64,000 nucleotides of DNA from Falsiroseomonas algicola (GTDB lineage Bacteria; Pseudomonadota; Alphaproteobacteria; Acetobacterales; Acetobacteraceae), in contig NZ_JAAIKB010000007.1 of assembly GCF_011040385.1 (NCBI RefSeq), positions 186,001 through 250,000 on the forward strand, given 5' to 3'. Numbering within the stretch: position 1 is the first letter of the stretch; every line of letters starts with the position of its first letter. A program made the translations under genes and the position numbers. The notes below the pieces were generated by a model. The model worked only from the letters and a program-made list of their open reading frames with translations, did not search any database and was not told the DNA's origin. Positions 1-9,029 of this stretch are shown one piece after another.

Positions 1-253
1 GCGGATCGGCGGTGGCGAGGTCCACGACCTCGCCCCCATGGCGGATCAGGATGCGCCCGGCGCCCGCGCCGTAATTGCCGTAGAGGCAGCGCATGAGCGT
101 GGACTTGCCCGCGCCCGATGGCCCGGCCAGCGCCACGCATTCGCCGGGCATGACGGTCAGCGACACGTCATCCAGCACAGGGATGCGGACGCCGCCCTGG
201 AGGTGCAGGCGGAAATCCTTGGAGAGGTTTTCCGCTTTCAGAACCCAGGTCAT
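1..253 (-). CDS. phnL: PhnL, C-P lyase ABC-type ATPase (3' part outside window)
   Basis: This is the start of an ABC-type ATPase of the carbon-phosphorus lyase system; the rest lies beyond base 1. The protein opens [14 protein letters not shown] and has a Walker A motif GPSGAGKST near residue 42. It follows phnK with a 4-base ATGA overlap, the normal phnK-phnL order. PhnL belongs to the PhnGHIJKLM machinery and is thought to assist formation of the ribosyl-phosphonate intermediate; it is not a membrane importer subunit. The Walker B and signature motifs lie outside the window, so only the N-terminal third can be judged. Confidence 0.93.
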   Translation of the reverse strand, partial: MTWVLKAENLSKDFRLHLQGGVRIPVLDDVSLTVMPGECVALAGPSGAGKSTLMRCLYGNYGAGAGRILIRHGGEVVDLATADP

Positions 254-1008
254 GCCGCCAGCACCGAGGAGACGAGGAGTTGCGTATAGGCGTGCTGCGG
301 ATCGTCCAGCACGCGGTCGGTCAGGCCTTCCTCCACCACCTGGCCCTGGCGCATGACCAGGATGCGATGCGCCAGCAGCCGCGCGGCGGCAATGTCATGC
401 GTCACGATCAGCACGGCGAGGCCAAGGTCCGCGACCAGTGCGCGGATCAGGTCGAGCAGCCTGGCCTGGACGGAGACGTCGAGCCCGCCGGTCGGCTCAT
501 CCATGAAGACGAGCTTCGGGCGCGTCACCAGCACGCGGGCAATCTGCAGGCGCTGCTGCATGCCGCCGGAGAACTTGCCTGGGATGTCGTCCATGCGGGC
601 GGGGTCGATCTCGACGCGCTTCAGCCATTCCGTCGCTTCCGCGCGGATGTTGCCGTAGTGGCGCGCGCCGACGGCCATCAGCCTTTCGCCGATATTGCCG
701 CCGGCGGTGACGCCGAGCCTGAGGCCGTCACGCGGGTTCTGATGCACGAAGCCCCATTCCGTGCGCATCAGGCGCCGCCGCGCCGCTTCCGGCATGGCCA
801 GCACATCCTCGCCGCGATAGGTCACCGCACCCGCATCGGGGCGCATGAGGCCGGACAGCACGCGGAGCAGCGTGGTCTTGCCGCTGCCCGACTCGCCGAC
901 GATGGCCACGACCTCGCCCGGATGGATGTCGATCGCGACATCGTCGAGCGCGGCGACGCGGCCGAAGCGGAGCTGCAGGCCGCGCGCCTCCATGAGCGGC
1001 GTGCTCAT
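250..1008 (-). CDS. phnK: PhnK, C-P lyase ABC-type ATPase
   Basis: The 252-residue protein is a complete ABC nucleotide-binding domain: Walker [10 protein letters not shown] near residue 38, signature FSGGMQQR, Walker [13 protein letters not shown], and a switch histidine in IVTHD. In Escherichia coli PhnK docks on the PhnGHIJ core complex, and this copy has the expected length. I chose the ATG at 1008 ([10 protein letters not shown]) because it makes a 4-base ATGA overlap with phnJ, like the neighbouring junctions. A longer reading to 1044 would overlap phnJ by about 40 bases and adds a low-complexity leader. The protein resembles oligopeptide-importer ATPases, but its position decides the assignment. 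Confidence 0.95.
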   Translation of the reverse strand: MSTPLMEARGLQLRFGRVAALDDVAIDIHPGEVVAIVGESGSGKTTLLRVLSGLMRPDAGAVTYRGEDVLAMPEAARRRLMRTEWGFVHQNPRDGLRLGVTAGGNIGERLMAVGARHYGNIRAEATEWLKRVEIDPARMDDIPGKFSGGMQQRLQIARVLVTRPKLVFMDEPTGGLDVSVQARLLDLIRALVADLGLAVLIVTHDIAAARLLAHRILVMRQGQVVEEGLTDRVLDDPQHAYTQLLVSSVLAA

Positions 1009-1856
1009 TCCGCGGCCTCCTTCATCGCCTGGCGTTCCTGGCAATGGTCGGTGTCGGAGCAGACGAAGATGCGCCCGCCCTTGTCGTCCACCAGCACCTC
1101 ATCGAGGTAGGTGTCGCGCGACCCGCAGAGCTCGCAGGCATGCGGCGCGCGGATGGGGCGGAAGGGATGATCCTCGAAGTCGAGGCTCCGCACATGGGTG
1201 TAGGGCGGCACGGCGTAGATCCGCTTCTCCCGCCCCGCGCCGAACAGCTGCAGCGCCGGCATCATGTGCATCTTCGGATTGTCGAAGGCCGGGATGGGGC
1301 TGGGCGACATCAGGTAGCGCTCGTTCACCATCACGGGGTAGCTGTAGCTGGTCGCGATATGGCCGTGCTTCGCGATGTCCTCGTAGAGCTTCACATGCAT
1401 CAGGCCGTAATCGGCCATGGCGTGCAGGCGCCGCGTCTCCGCGATCCGCGGTTCCAGCCGCGCGAGGGGCTCCGGGATCGGCACCTGGTAGACCAGGATC
1501 TGGCCCTCGGTCAGCTTGCGTTCCGGGATGCGATGGCGGGTCTGGATGATCGTGGCCTCCGCCGTGCGTTCCGTCGTCGCGATGCCCGCGGTGCGGCGGA
1601 AGAAGGCGCGGATGGAGACGGCGTTGGTGGTGTCGTCGCTGCCCTGGTCGATCACCTTCAGCACGTCGCGCGGCCCGAGCACCGCGGCCGTCACCTGGAT
1701 GCCGCCCGTGCCCCAGCCATAGGGCAGCGGCATCTCGCGCGATCCGAAGGGCACCTGGTGGCCGGGGATGGCGACGGCCTTGAGCAGCGCGCGGCGGATC
1801 ATCCGCTTCGTGCTCTCATCCAGATAGGCGAAGTTGTAGCCGGCATCGGTGCTCAT
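1005..1856 (-). CDS. phnJ: PhnJ, radical SAM C-P lyase
   Basis: PhnJ cleaves the carbon-phosphorus bond of ribose-1-phosphonate-5-phosphate using an iron-sulfur cluster and S-adenosylmethionine. The 283-residue product carries the diagnostic CX2CX21CX5C cysteine array near its C-terminus, at C241, C244, C266 and C272. As I recall the E. coli enzyme, these are the same numbers, with the first three binding the cluster and C272 acting in thiyl radical chemistry. All are present, so the enzyme should be active. The start at 1856 (MSTDAGYNFAYLDE) overlaps the phnI stop by four bases. A longer open frame to 2171 runs over phnI and is rejected. Confidence 0.97.
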   Translation of the reverse strand: MSTDAGYNFAYLDESTKRMIRRALLKAVAIPGHQVPFGSREMPLPYGWGTGGIQVTAAVLGPRDVLKVIDQGSDDTTNAVSIRAFFRRTAGIATTERTAEATIIQTRHRIPERKLTEGQILVYQVPIPEPLARLEPRIAETRRLHAMADYGLMHVKLYEDIAKHGHIATSYSYPVMVNERYLMSPSPIPAFDNPKMHMMPALQLFGAGREKRIYAVPPYTHVRSLDFEDHPFRPIRAPHACELCGSRDTYLDEVLVDDKGGRIFVCSDTDHCQERQAMKEAAE

Positions 1857-2929
1857 TCGCCGCGCTCCTTCATGGCAGCGGCGCGCATGGTGCGGACATT
1901 CTCCAGCTCCGACTGGAAATCGACGTAATGCGGCAGCTTCAGATGCTCCACGAAGCCCGTCGCCTCGACATTGTCGCAGTGGCTCAGCACGAATTCCTGC
2001 TGCTGCGCCGGCGCCTCCGATCCCTCGCCGAGTTCGGGCGACCGCAACGCGCGATCGACGAGGGCCATCGACATCGCCTTGCGCTCCCCATGGCCGAAGA
2101 CCAGGCCATAGCCGCGGGTGAATTGCGGCGGCTCCGTCCGGCTGCCCTTGAACTGGTTCACCATCTGGCATTCGGTGATGGTGATGTCGCCGAGGTCCAC
2201 GGCGAAGCCCAGCTCCTCCGGCACGAACTCCACCGCGATCTCGCCCATGCGGATCTCGCCCACGAAGGGGTGGTTGCCGCCATACCCGCGCTGGGTGGAG
2301 TAGCCGAGCGACAGGAGAAAGCCTTCATCGCCCCGCGCCAGCGCCTGCAGGCGGAGCGGGCGGTCGGCGGGGAAGGACAGGGGCTGCCGTGTCAAATCGC
2401 CCGGCTCGGACTCCTCCGGCGCCTCCCGCTGCATCAGCCCGTCCTGGGCCAGCAGCTCGGTCACGCGGGGCGTCGGCGACGGGTCCGGTTCGCCCTGGGG
2501 CGCCCCGGCGGGCAGTCCGCCTTCCGCCGCCAGCCGGAAATCCAGCAGTCGGTGCGTGTAGTCGAAGGTCGGGCCGAGCACCTGGCCGCCTGGCAGATCC
2601 TTGTAGGTGGCGCTGATGCGCCGCTGGATGGCCATGGCGTTGGTGTCCAGCGGCAGGCTGGCGCCGAAGCGGGGCAGGGTGGTGCGATAGGCGCGCAGCA
2701 GGAAGGCGGCCTCGATCAGGTCGCCGCGGGACTGCTTCACCGCCAGCGCGGCCAGGCCGCGATCATGGCAGGAGCCCTCCGCCATCACGCGGTCCACGGC
2801 CAGGCCCAGCTGCTGTTCCACCTGAGTCGTGGTGAGTTCGGGCTGCGCGGGATCGCCGCGGCGGACCTCGTCCAGCCAGGCATGGGCGGCGCCGATGGCC
2901 TTCTCGCCGCCCTTGGTCGCGACATACAT
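1853..2929 (-). CDS. phnI: PhnI, C-P lyase core subunit (nucleosidase-like)
   Basis: PhnI together with PhnG, PhnH and PhnL transfers a phosphonate to the ribose of ATP, displacing adenine. The product is 358 residues, close to the roughly 354 of the E. coli protein, and opens MYVATKGGEKAI, a typical PhnI N-terminus. The C-terminal region contains LSHCDNVEATGFVEHLKLPH, a strongly conserved family stretch. The start at 2929 lies five bases after the phnH stop. The longer open frame to 3118 would overlap phnH heavily and is not used. The gene is the third of the leftward phnGHIJKL operon. Confidence 0.96.
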   Translation of the reverse strand: MYVATKGGEKAIGAAHAWLDEVRRGDPAQPELTTTQVEQQLGLAVDRVMAEGSCHDRGLAALAVKQSRGDLIEAAFLLRAYRTTLPRFGASLPLDTNAMAIQRRISATYKDLPGGQVLGPTFDYTHRLLDFRLAAEGGLPAGAPQGEPDPSPTPRVTELLAQDGLMQREAPEESEPGDLTRQPLSFPADRPLRLQALARGDEGFLLSLGYSTQRGYGGNHPFVGEIRMGEIAVEFVPEELGFAVDLGDITITECQMVNQFKGSRTEPPQFTRGYGLVFGHGERKAMSMALVDRALRSPELGEGSEAPAQQQEFVLSHCDNVEATGFVEHLKLPHYVDFQSELENVRTMRAAAMKERGE

Positions 2930-2934
2930 CGCCC

Positions 2935-3507
2935 TCAGCCCTCCTGGATCGCGACGCTGCGGGGCAGGGCGGCGATGCGGTCCCCGGCGCAGAGGATGAC
3001 ATCCACGCCGCGCGGGAAGCGCGCCCGGTTGGCGGCCCAATCCGCGAGGAAGCCGGACGGCGCGCCCTGGACCGACAGGCGGTGCGTGGACTGGATGCCC
3101 GGGCCGGCCAAGCGCCATCCCGAACCCTCCGCCAGCGCGGCGACGGGCAGGATCAGCGTGGCGCCACGCTCCGGCTCCTCCTCCGTCCCCGCGGCCAGGT
3201 CGAGCAGCCGCGCCGCGGGATCCAGCACGAAGGCCGCTTCCGCGACCGCGGCGGCGCGGGCGCCGGTGTGGAAGCGGATCCAGGCCTCGGCTTCCGGCCC
3301 TGCCGCCAGGCGGATCGGCGTATCGGCATCGGCCAGTGCCAGCAGCACGGCGGCGGCGGCAGGCTCGATCCCCGGCGGCAATTCCGGCGGCACCGGGACC
3401 TGCTGCACGCGGCCGGGGCGGCTCATCGCCTCCAGCACCGCGCGGAAGGTGGCCTGGGAATCGAGGACGGGGTCGGCGAAGCCCGCCAGGCTCGTCGCGC
3501 CGCTCAT
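2935..3507 (-). CDS. phnH: PhnH, C-P lyase core subunit
   Basis: PhnH is a non-catalytic or accessory subunit of the PhnGHIJ core complex. The 190-residue product has the family's typical length and features: an N-terminal FADPVLDSQATFRAVLEAMS segment with the SRPG turn, and a middle part rich in Ala and Leu. The ATG at 3507 overlaps the phnG stop by four bases (ATGA), matching the tight coupling of the operon. Identification rests on the N-terminal motif plus position between phnG and phnI. Confidence 0.94.
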   Translation of the reverse strand: MSGATSLAGFADPVLDSQATFRAVLEAMSRPGRVQQVPVPPELPPGIEPAAAAVLLALADADTPIRLAAGPEAEAWIRFHTGARAAAVAEAAFVLDPAARLLDLAAGTEEEPERGATLILPVAALAEGSGWRLAGPGIQSTHRLSVQGAPSGFLADWAANRARFPRGVDVILCAGDRIAALPRSVAIQEG

Positions 3508-3962
3508 CGCATCTGGGTCATGGTGAAGAACTCGACCTTGGTGGCGGCGGCGCGACGCGCCGTTTCCGCCCGTCTTTCGGCCTGCGCGGCTTCCAGCGGC
3601 GCGATGACCAGCGCCTCCAGCCTTTCCCGCCAGGCGCCATCCTGCATCAGCGCGTCCAGCACGGCGGCGATCTCCGCCTGGCCGTGGTCACGCCCTGCCG
3701 TATGGGCATGGCCGATGGCACCGGACTCGACGCGGACCGTGCAGCGCGTCACCGTCATCTCGCCGAGGTTGAAGGGCGCGCCATCGCCGCCGGCGCGGCC
3801 GCGCACCATGACGAGACCCGTCTCAGGCCCCCGCAGGCGGCGATGGGCGGGGAGGGGTGGCGCATCGGCCAGGTGCCGCGCGATGTCGGCGGCGCTGGCC
3901 CGGGCCAGGACGGCCATCCAGCGCTGCCGCGCTGCCGTGTCGGCTGTGTCGGAAAGGGTCAT
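3504..3962 (-). CDS. phnG: PhnG, C-P lyase core subunit
   Basis: First gene of the leftward C-P lyase operon. The 152-residue product matches the roughly 150 residues of E. coli PhnG and contains the recognisable segment RQRWMAVLARASAADIARHL and a conserved LGEMTVTRCTV stretch. I use the ATG at 3962 (MTLSDTADTA); an in-frame ATG at 3980 would add six residues (MNLAST) and would start at the edge of the putative operator. Neither start has a strong ribosome binding site. Expression is probably controlled by PhnF, encoded divergently next door. Confidence 0.93.
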   Translation of the reverse strand: MTLSDTADTAARQRWMAVLARASAADIARHLADAPPLPAHRRLRGPETGLVMVRGRAGGDGAPFNLGEMTVTRCTVRVESGAIGHAHTAGRDHGQAEIAAVLDALMQDGAWRERLEALVIAPLEAAQAERRAETARRAAATKVEFFTMTQMR

Positions 3963-3980
3963 GGTGCTTGCCAAATTCAT

Positions 3981-4014
3981 CTAGACGACTAGTTATCCGG
4001 GCCGTTAAGGTCAA
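3981..4014 (-). promoter_or_regulatory. Putative PhnF operator and phnG promoter
   Basis: Between the divergent phnG and phnF lies CTAGACGACTAG at 3981-3992, an imperfect 12-bp inverted repeat (5 of 6 pairs match). Reading leftward, TTGACC at 4009-4014 resembles a -35 box. A 17-base spacer puts a weak -10 (TAGTCG, 3986-3991) inside the repeat. A GntR/HutC-type repressor bound there would block polymerase, which fits PhnF as local regulator. This is inference from position and symmetry only. Confidence 0.4.
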
Positions 4015-4056
4015 GTGAAACTGCCACGCCAAAGGCACCGGGAGGTTGAACGTTCC

Positions 4057-4812
4057 ATGACAGATGGTGGCGATATCGGGGGCGGAGCCCGCAAGCTCGC
4101 GCGCGGAGAGGGCGTCGCGCTCTGGCGGCAGATCACCCAGCAGATGGAGCGTGAGATCAGCGGCGGCCAGTACGGGCCCGGCGCGCGCCTGCCGACGGAA
4201 GCCGAACTGGCCGAGCGCTTCGACGTGAACCGCCACACCGTGCGCCGTGCGATGGAGGAGCTGGAGGGCCGCGGCCTGGTCCGCATCGAGCAGGGCCGTG
4301 GCAGCTTCGTCGCGGAGGATGTGGTGGATTACCGCCTTGGCCCGCGCACGCGCTTCTCCGAGAACATCCGCCGCCAGAACCGCGAGCCGGGCGGGCGGAT
4401 CCTGCGGGTGGAGGAGATGCCGGCCGAGGCGCAACTGGCCGATCTGCTCGGCATGCGGCGCGGCCGCCCGGTGGTGGTGGTGGAACGGCTGTCGCTGGTG
4501 GATGGACGCCCGCTGCTGATCGGCACGCACCATTTTCCCGCGTCCCGCTTCGGCCGGATTCCCGACCTGCTGAAGGAGAACCCCTCCATCACCGCGGCGC
4601 TGGTGGCCTGCGGGGTGCCGGATTATCGCCGCAAGGTCACGCGCATCACCGCCCGGCTGCCGACGGCGGAGGAATCGGAACTGCTGCAGCAATCCCGCAA
4701 CCGCCCCGTGCTGGTCAGCGAGGCCGTGAACGTCGATCCGGCGGGCGAGGTGGTGGATGTCACAATCGCGCGCTACGCCGCCGGCCGCATGCAGATGGTG
4801 GTGGAAAGCTGA
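4057..4812 (+). CDS. phnF: PhnF, GntR/HutC-family transcriptional regulator
   Basis: The 251-residue protein has an N-terminal winged helix of the GntR family (about residues 15-90, including PGARLPTEAELAERFDVNRH and HTVRRAMEELEGRGLV) and a C-terminal UTRA ligand-binding domain (about 100-245) characteristic of HutC-type members. PhnF proteins repress phn genes in response to phosphate-related signals. The ATG at 4057 follows a GGGAGG about 11 bases upstream; the in-frame ATG at 4015 adds a basic leader without support. Its stop abuts the phnM start with no gap, so the two are co-transcribed, opposite to phnGHIJKL. Confidence 0.93.
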   Translation: MTDGGDIGGGARKLARGEGVALWRQITQQMEREISGGQYGPGARLPTEAELAERFDVNRHTVRRAMEELEGRGLVRIEQGRGSFVAEDVVDYRLGPRTRFSENIRRQNREPGGRILRVEEMPAEAQLADLLGMRRGRPVVVVERLSLVDGRPLLIGTHHFPASRFGRIPDLLKENPSITAALVACGVPDYRRKVTRITARLPTAEESELLQQSRNRPVLVSEAVNVDPAGEVVDVTIARYAAGRMQMVVES

Positions 4813-5952
4813 ATGGACTGGGTGATCGGGGGCGGCACGGCCCTGCGGGACGGCACGCTGGCGGCGGGCGAGGTGGCGATGGCGGGCGGCGTCATCGCCG
4901 AGGCTGGCGGCACCGGCGGCCGGCGCTTCGATGCCACGGGGCTGCTGGTGATGCCCGGCCTCGTGGACATCCATGGCGATGCGCATGAACGCCAGATGCA
5001 GCCGCGGCCGGGCATCGGCTTTCCCGCCGCGCTCGGCATGCGCGACAGCGCGGCGCAGCTTCTGGCGGCCGGGATCACCACGGCCTGCCTCGGCGTGACC
5101 CTGTCCTGGGAGCCCGGCTTGCGAGGGATCGAGGCCTGGCGCGCGACGCTGGCGGCGGTGGAGGCGGTGCGTCCGGCTGCCGGCTGCGACCTGCGCATCC
5201 ATTGCCGGTTCGAGGCCGACAACCTCGACGCGCTGGAGGAGCTGCTGGCCGACATGGCGGCGGGGCGCGTGCATCTGCTGGCCTTCAACGACCACACCCC
5301 GGGTATCGTGAAGCGGATTGCCGACCCCGCCAAGGCCGCCGCCTATGCGGCCCGCGCCGGTGTGCCGGCGGCGGACTTCATCGCGCTGGCGCAGCGTGCC
5401 GCCGCCATGCGCCCCGACGTGCCGGCCGCCCGCGCGCGCCTTGCGGAGGCCGCCCGCATGCACGGAATCCCCATGCTGAGCCACGACGATGCGACACCTG
5501 CCATGCGCGCCGAGTTCCGCGCGCTGGGTGCTGCCGTCTGCGAATTCCCGATGGGCGAGGATGTCGCGCAGGCCGCGCGCGCGGCCGGGGAGGCGGTGGT
5601 GATGGGCGCGCCCAACGTCGTGCGCGGCGGCAGCCATATGGGCTGGGCCTCCGCCGCGCCGCTGGCGGAACGCGGCCTCGTGACCGTGCTGGCCAGCGAC
5701 TACTACTGGCCTGCGATGCTGGAAGCCGCCTTCGTCATGGAATCGCGCGGCGTGCTGGACCTGGCCTCGGCCTGGGCGCTGGTCTCCGCCAATCCCGCCG
5801 CGGCGGCGGGGCTCGCGGATCGCGGCCGCATCGCGCCGGGGCTGCGGGGCGATGTGGTGGTGGTGGATCCGGCGCGGCGCGCACCGGTCGCCACCTTCGC
5901 GGCGGGCCGGCTTGCCTGGCTGGCGCCTGGCGCGGCGGCGCGGATCGGCTGA
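4813..5952 (+). CDS. phnM: PhnM, ribosyl-phosphonate triphosphate diphosphatase
   Basis: PhnM removes diphosphate from alpha-D-ribose 1-methylphosphonate 5-triphosphate, giving the substrate of PhnJ. It is an amidohydrolase-fold metalloenzyme. The 379-residue product has the metal motif in MPGLVDIHGDAHER near residue 50, later histidines in LSHDDATP, and an ASDYY segment late in the barrel. Length matches the family. The ATG immediately follows the phnF stop, so translation is coupled. It ends 16 bases before the convergent RTX gene, which marks the edge of the phn cluster. No phnN or phnCDE importer is in the window. Confidence 0.95.
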   Translation: MDWVIGGGTALRDGTLAAGEVAMAGGVIAEAGGTGGRRFDATGLLVMPGLVDIHGDAHERQMQPRPGIGFPAALGMRDSAAQLLAAGITTACLGVTLSWEPGLRGIEAWRATLAAVEAVRPAAGCDLRIHCRFEADNLDALEELLADMAAGRVHLLAFNDHTPGIVKRIADPAKAAAYAARAGVPAADFIALAQRAAAMRPDVPAARARLAEAARMHGIPMLSHDDATPAMRAEFRALGAAVCEFPMGEDVAQAARAAGEAVVMGAPNVVRGGSHMGWASAAPLAERGLVTVLASDYYWPAMLEAAFVMESRGVLDLASAWALVSANPAAAAGLADRGRIAPGLRGDVVVVDPARRAPVATFAAGRLAWLAPGAAARIG

Positions 5953-5968
5953 CCCGCGCCGGCCAGGT

Positions 5969-8900
5969 TCAACCGAACAGGTCGATATCGGCCGCCGAGA
6001 GGTGAGGCCGGTTGGCCAGGATCAGCAGATCGAGGCCATCGCCCGCCGCGCCCTCCGCCCACCAGGAGAGCAGGCCGGTGGCACGGTCATAGACCAACTG
6101 CGCGGCATCGCTCCGCGCCGCGGCGCCGAATGTCAGGGTCACGCCCGCCATGCCGGGTAATGCCTCGGCGAATTGCAGCCGGTCCTGGCCTGCGCGCATG
6201 TCGAGGAAGAGGTCGGGGCCGCCCGACAGGTCCAGGATCAGCGTGTCGGCGCCGCCGCCGCCCTCGATCACGTCCTGGCCGGCGCCTCCGCGGATCAGGT
6301 CATGGCCGCGATCGCCGGCCAGCGAATCGTCGCCACCGCCGCCCAGCAACGTATCGGCGCCGTCCCCGCCCGCCAGCGTGTCGTCGCCGGCCAGGCCGTG
6401 CAGCCAGTCCTGGCCGCGGCCACCCTCCAGCCAGTCATGCGGCGCGGCGCCGGCGGGCAGGTCGGCGGCTGACCCCGGGTCTTCGTCATCGCCGAACAGC
6501 GAATCGTCATGGTCGCCGCCGCGCAGCGTATCGGCCCCCCAACTGCCGAGCAGCGTGTCGGCACCGGCGCCGCCATCGAGGAGATTGCCCTCGTCACCCG
6601 CGACGCGCGCGATCTCGTCGCCGCCCCGGAGGCTGTCATCGCCGCTGCCGCCCAGCAGGGTATCCGCCCCGATCCCGGCGGCGATAGTGTCGGCCCCCGC
6701 CTCGCCCGACAGGCTGTCATGCCCGCCGGAGTCCAGGATCCGGTCATTCCCGCGGCCGCCCGATACCGTGTCGTCCCCGGCCTCCAGGGGGACCAGGCCG
6801 ATATCCAGGGCGACGAGGTCCGACGCCAGGATGACGTCGTCGCCATCGCCGCCGGAGACAGAGTCGTTCCCCTGGCCCGCGAGGATCGTATCGGCCCCCC
6901 TGCCGCCCGACAGGGTGTCGGCATCGCCGCCCGCTGCGTCGACGCCGGCAAGGTCGCCATGGATCAGGTCGTCGCCATCGCCGCCATCGAGCAGATCGTC
7001 CCCGGCATTGCCGTACAGCGTGTCGGCGCCGGCCCCGCCCTGGATGGTGCCGCCCTGGTCGCCGAGGATCGCGACGTCGTCACCCGCGCCGCCGAGCAGC
7101 AGATCCGTCCCGAAGCCCTCGGCCGCCATGGCAGCGCCGGATGACAGGGAGGCGGCGATGAGCAGATCGTTGCCATGGCCGCCCGCCAGCGTGTCCCCGC
7201 CGCCGAGCCCGAGCAGGGTGTCGTCGCCGGCGTCACCCTCCAGCAGCGCATGGCCCGCGCCGGCGACGGCGATGGAATCGTTGCCCGCGCCGCCGCGCAG
7301 CCTGTCGTCGCCGTCCATCCCTTCCAGCGTGTCGTCGCCCGCATCGCCCGCCAGCGTGTCGGCAAGGAGGGAGCCACGCGCCCGGTCCGCCCCGCCGCCA
7401 AGCCGGACCCGGGCGGCAACATCGGCGTCGGACTCGAATGCGTCGTCGCCAGCGCCGAAGCGGAAGCCCTCGATCGAGATGAAGAGGTCGACGCCGCCGG
7501 CGCTGGTCGCCCCGCCCGTGGTCGCGAAGACCGGACCGTCATCCAGCACGACCCAGTCGATGCCGTCGCCGCCATCCAGCGTATCGGCGCCCGTGCCGCC
7601 CCGCAGCGTGTCGTTCCCGTTGAAGCCCTTCACCCAGTCATCCCCGGCGCCGCCGGAGAGGCTGTCATCCGGCCGCGCGCCCTGCGGCAGCAGCGTCTCC
7701 AGGACCACCGCCAGAGGGTCGCCGGAGAGGCGGTCATCGCCGTCGCCGCCTGTCAGCGTGTCCGCCCCCCAGTCGCCCACCAGGGTATCGGCGCCGCCGC
7801 CTCCGTCCAGCCGATCGCCCCTGAAGCCGCCAGGCGGCGGCAGGATGACCAGGCCGACCGGGTTATCGGGATCATCGGTGGTGACGAGGATCGCCGCGAA
7901 AGGCCCGCCGCCCTGGAGCGAATCCGCCCCCTCGCCACCGGTCAGCGTATCGGCGCCGGCGTTGCCGACCAGCGTATCGTCGCCGGTGCCGCCATCGATG
8001 CGGTCGTCGCCGTCGCCCTCGATGATCGCGTCATCGCCGGCACCGCCGCGGATCGTGTCGTGCCCGCTGCCGAAGGTCGTGTCCCGGACGTCGAGGACGG
8101 TGTCGGCGCCGTCGCCCGCATCGACGCGGTCGTCGCCGGCGCCGGGGATGACGGTGTCGGCGCCCGCGCCGCCCAGGATCGTGTCGTTGCCGCCCGGGCC
8201 ACCCGGATTCACCGTGCCGTTGTCGGCGTCGATGAGGTCGTCGCCCGCCCCACCTTCCAGCCTGTCACCGGCGCTGCCCGCGATGATCGTGTCGTTGCCC
8301 GCATCGCCCTTGGCGATGACGCCGAGGAGGCTGCCCATGAGGACGTCGTCGCCATCCCCGCCTCGCATGGCGTCGTGTCCGCGCTGGCCCTCGAGCCCCA
8401 GTTCCGGCAGATCCGCCAGCAGCGTGGTGAGCGTGTCGTTCCCGCTGCCGCCGAGGAGCGTATCACCGCCATTCACCCCGATGAGCGAATCATCGCCGGT
8501 TCCGCCTTCCGCCCTGGCGGCGCCCCAGCCCGCGAAGATCGTGTCATCGCCGGCGCCGCCCCGGAGCAGGTCGTCGCCGGCAACGCCATGCAGGCTGTCG
8601 TCGCCATTCTCGCCCAGGATCGTGTCGGCGCCCTGTCCGCCCAGGGCCGAATCGTCGCCGGCGCCGAGCCGGACCAGGAAGGCCCCCGTCACGCCGAACA
8701 GGGAGAGCGAGTCGCCGGCGGCGCCGAAGCGGAAGGCCTCGATATCGAGGAACAGATCCCCCTCGGCCTCGCCGCTGAGGATCAGGCGCGGGATGTCGAT
8801 GGTGGTCGCGGTGTTGCCGAACAGGACCAGGTCGAATCCCGGCCCGCCATCGAGCGTATCGGCGCCGGGCCCGCCCCAAAGCGTGTCGTCGCCCTCGAGC

Positions 8901-8980
8901 CCGAAGAGGCTGTCGGCGCCCCTGCTGCCATTGATGCGGTCATCAGCCTGCGAGCCAACCCTGCGCACCATCCGCAACAA
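5969..8980 (-). CDS. Large RTX-type calcium-binding repeat protein
   Basis: A 1003-residue acidic protein built almost entirely of hemolysin-type nonapeptides (GGxGxDxLx), for example GGAGADTLLG-like units through its length. Such repeats form calcium-bound beta-rolls after type I secretion. Two longer non-repeat modules, near residues 48-110 and 470-530, share a pattern ending in xLFxxIExFRFGA, so they look duplicated. The C-terminus (about 915-1003) is less repetitive and ends ADIDLFG, fitting an uncleaved secretion signal. No catalytic domain is visible, so its role (surface layer, adhesin, matrix) is unknown. The start is uncertain: TTG at 8980 or 8977 has a GAAGG 5-8 bases upstream, while ATG at 8971 is also possible. 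Confidence 0.88.
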   Translation of the reverse strand: MLRMVRRVGSQADDRINGSRGADSLFGLEGDDTLWGGPGADTLDGGPGFDLVLFGNTATTIDIPRLILSGEAEGDLFLDIEAFRFGAAGDSLSLFGVTGAFLVRLGAGDDSALGGQGADTILGENGDDSLHGVAGDDLLRGGAGDDTIFAGWGAARAEGGTGDDSLIGVNGGDTLLGGSGNDTLTTLLADLPELGLEGQRGHDAMRGGDGDDVLMGSLLGVIAKGDAGNDTIIAGSAGDRLEGGAGDDLIDADNGTVNPGGPGGNDTILGGAGADTVIPGAGDDRVDAGDGADTVLDVRDTTFGSGHDTIRGGAGDDAIIEGDGDDRIDGGTGDDTLVGNAGADTLTGGEGADSLQGGGPFAAILVTTDDPDNPVGLVILPPPGGFRGDRLDGGGGADTLVGDWGADTLTGGDGDDRLSGDPLAVVLETLLPQGARPDDSLSGGAGDDWVKGFNGNDTLRGGTGADTLDGGDGIDWVVLDDGPVFATTGGATSAGGVDLFISIEGFRFGAGDDAFESDADVAARVRLGGGADRARGSLLADTLAGDAGDDTLEGMDGDDRLRGGAGNDSIAVAGAGHALLEGDAGDDTLLGLGGGDTLAGGHGNDLLIAASLSSGAAMAAEGFGTDLLLGGAGDDVAILGDQGGTIQGGAGADTLYGNAGDDLLDGGDGDDLIHGDLAGVDAAGGDADTLSGGRGADTILAGQGNDSVSGGDGDDVILASDLVALDIGLVPLEAGDDTVSGGRGNDRILDSGGHDSLSGEAGADTIAAGIGADTLLGGSGDDSLRGGDEIARVAGDEGNLLDGGAGADTLLGSWGADTLRGGDHDDSLFGDDEDPGSAADLPAGAAPHDWLEGGRGQDWLHGLAGDDTLAGGDGADTLLGGGGDDSLAGDRGHDLIRGGAGQDVIEGGGGADTLILDLSGGPDLFLDMRAGQDRLQFAEALPGMAGVTLTFGAAARSDAAQLVYDRATGLLSWWAEGAAGDGLDLLILANRPHLSAADIDLFG

Positions 8981-9029
8981 CCATGCCTTCGTGTGGAGCG
9001 CTCAAGACAAGGCGCCAGCCGGCACGGCG

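Noticed and set aside
3823-5637. 604-residue open frame on the minus strand
   Set aside because: It is antisense to phnM and phnF and overlaps the start of phnG.
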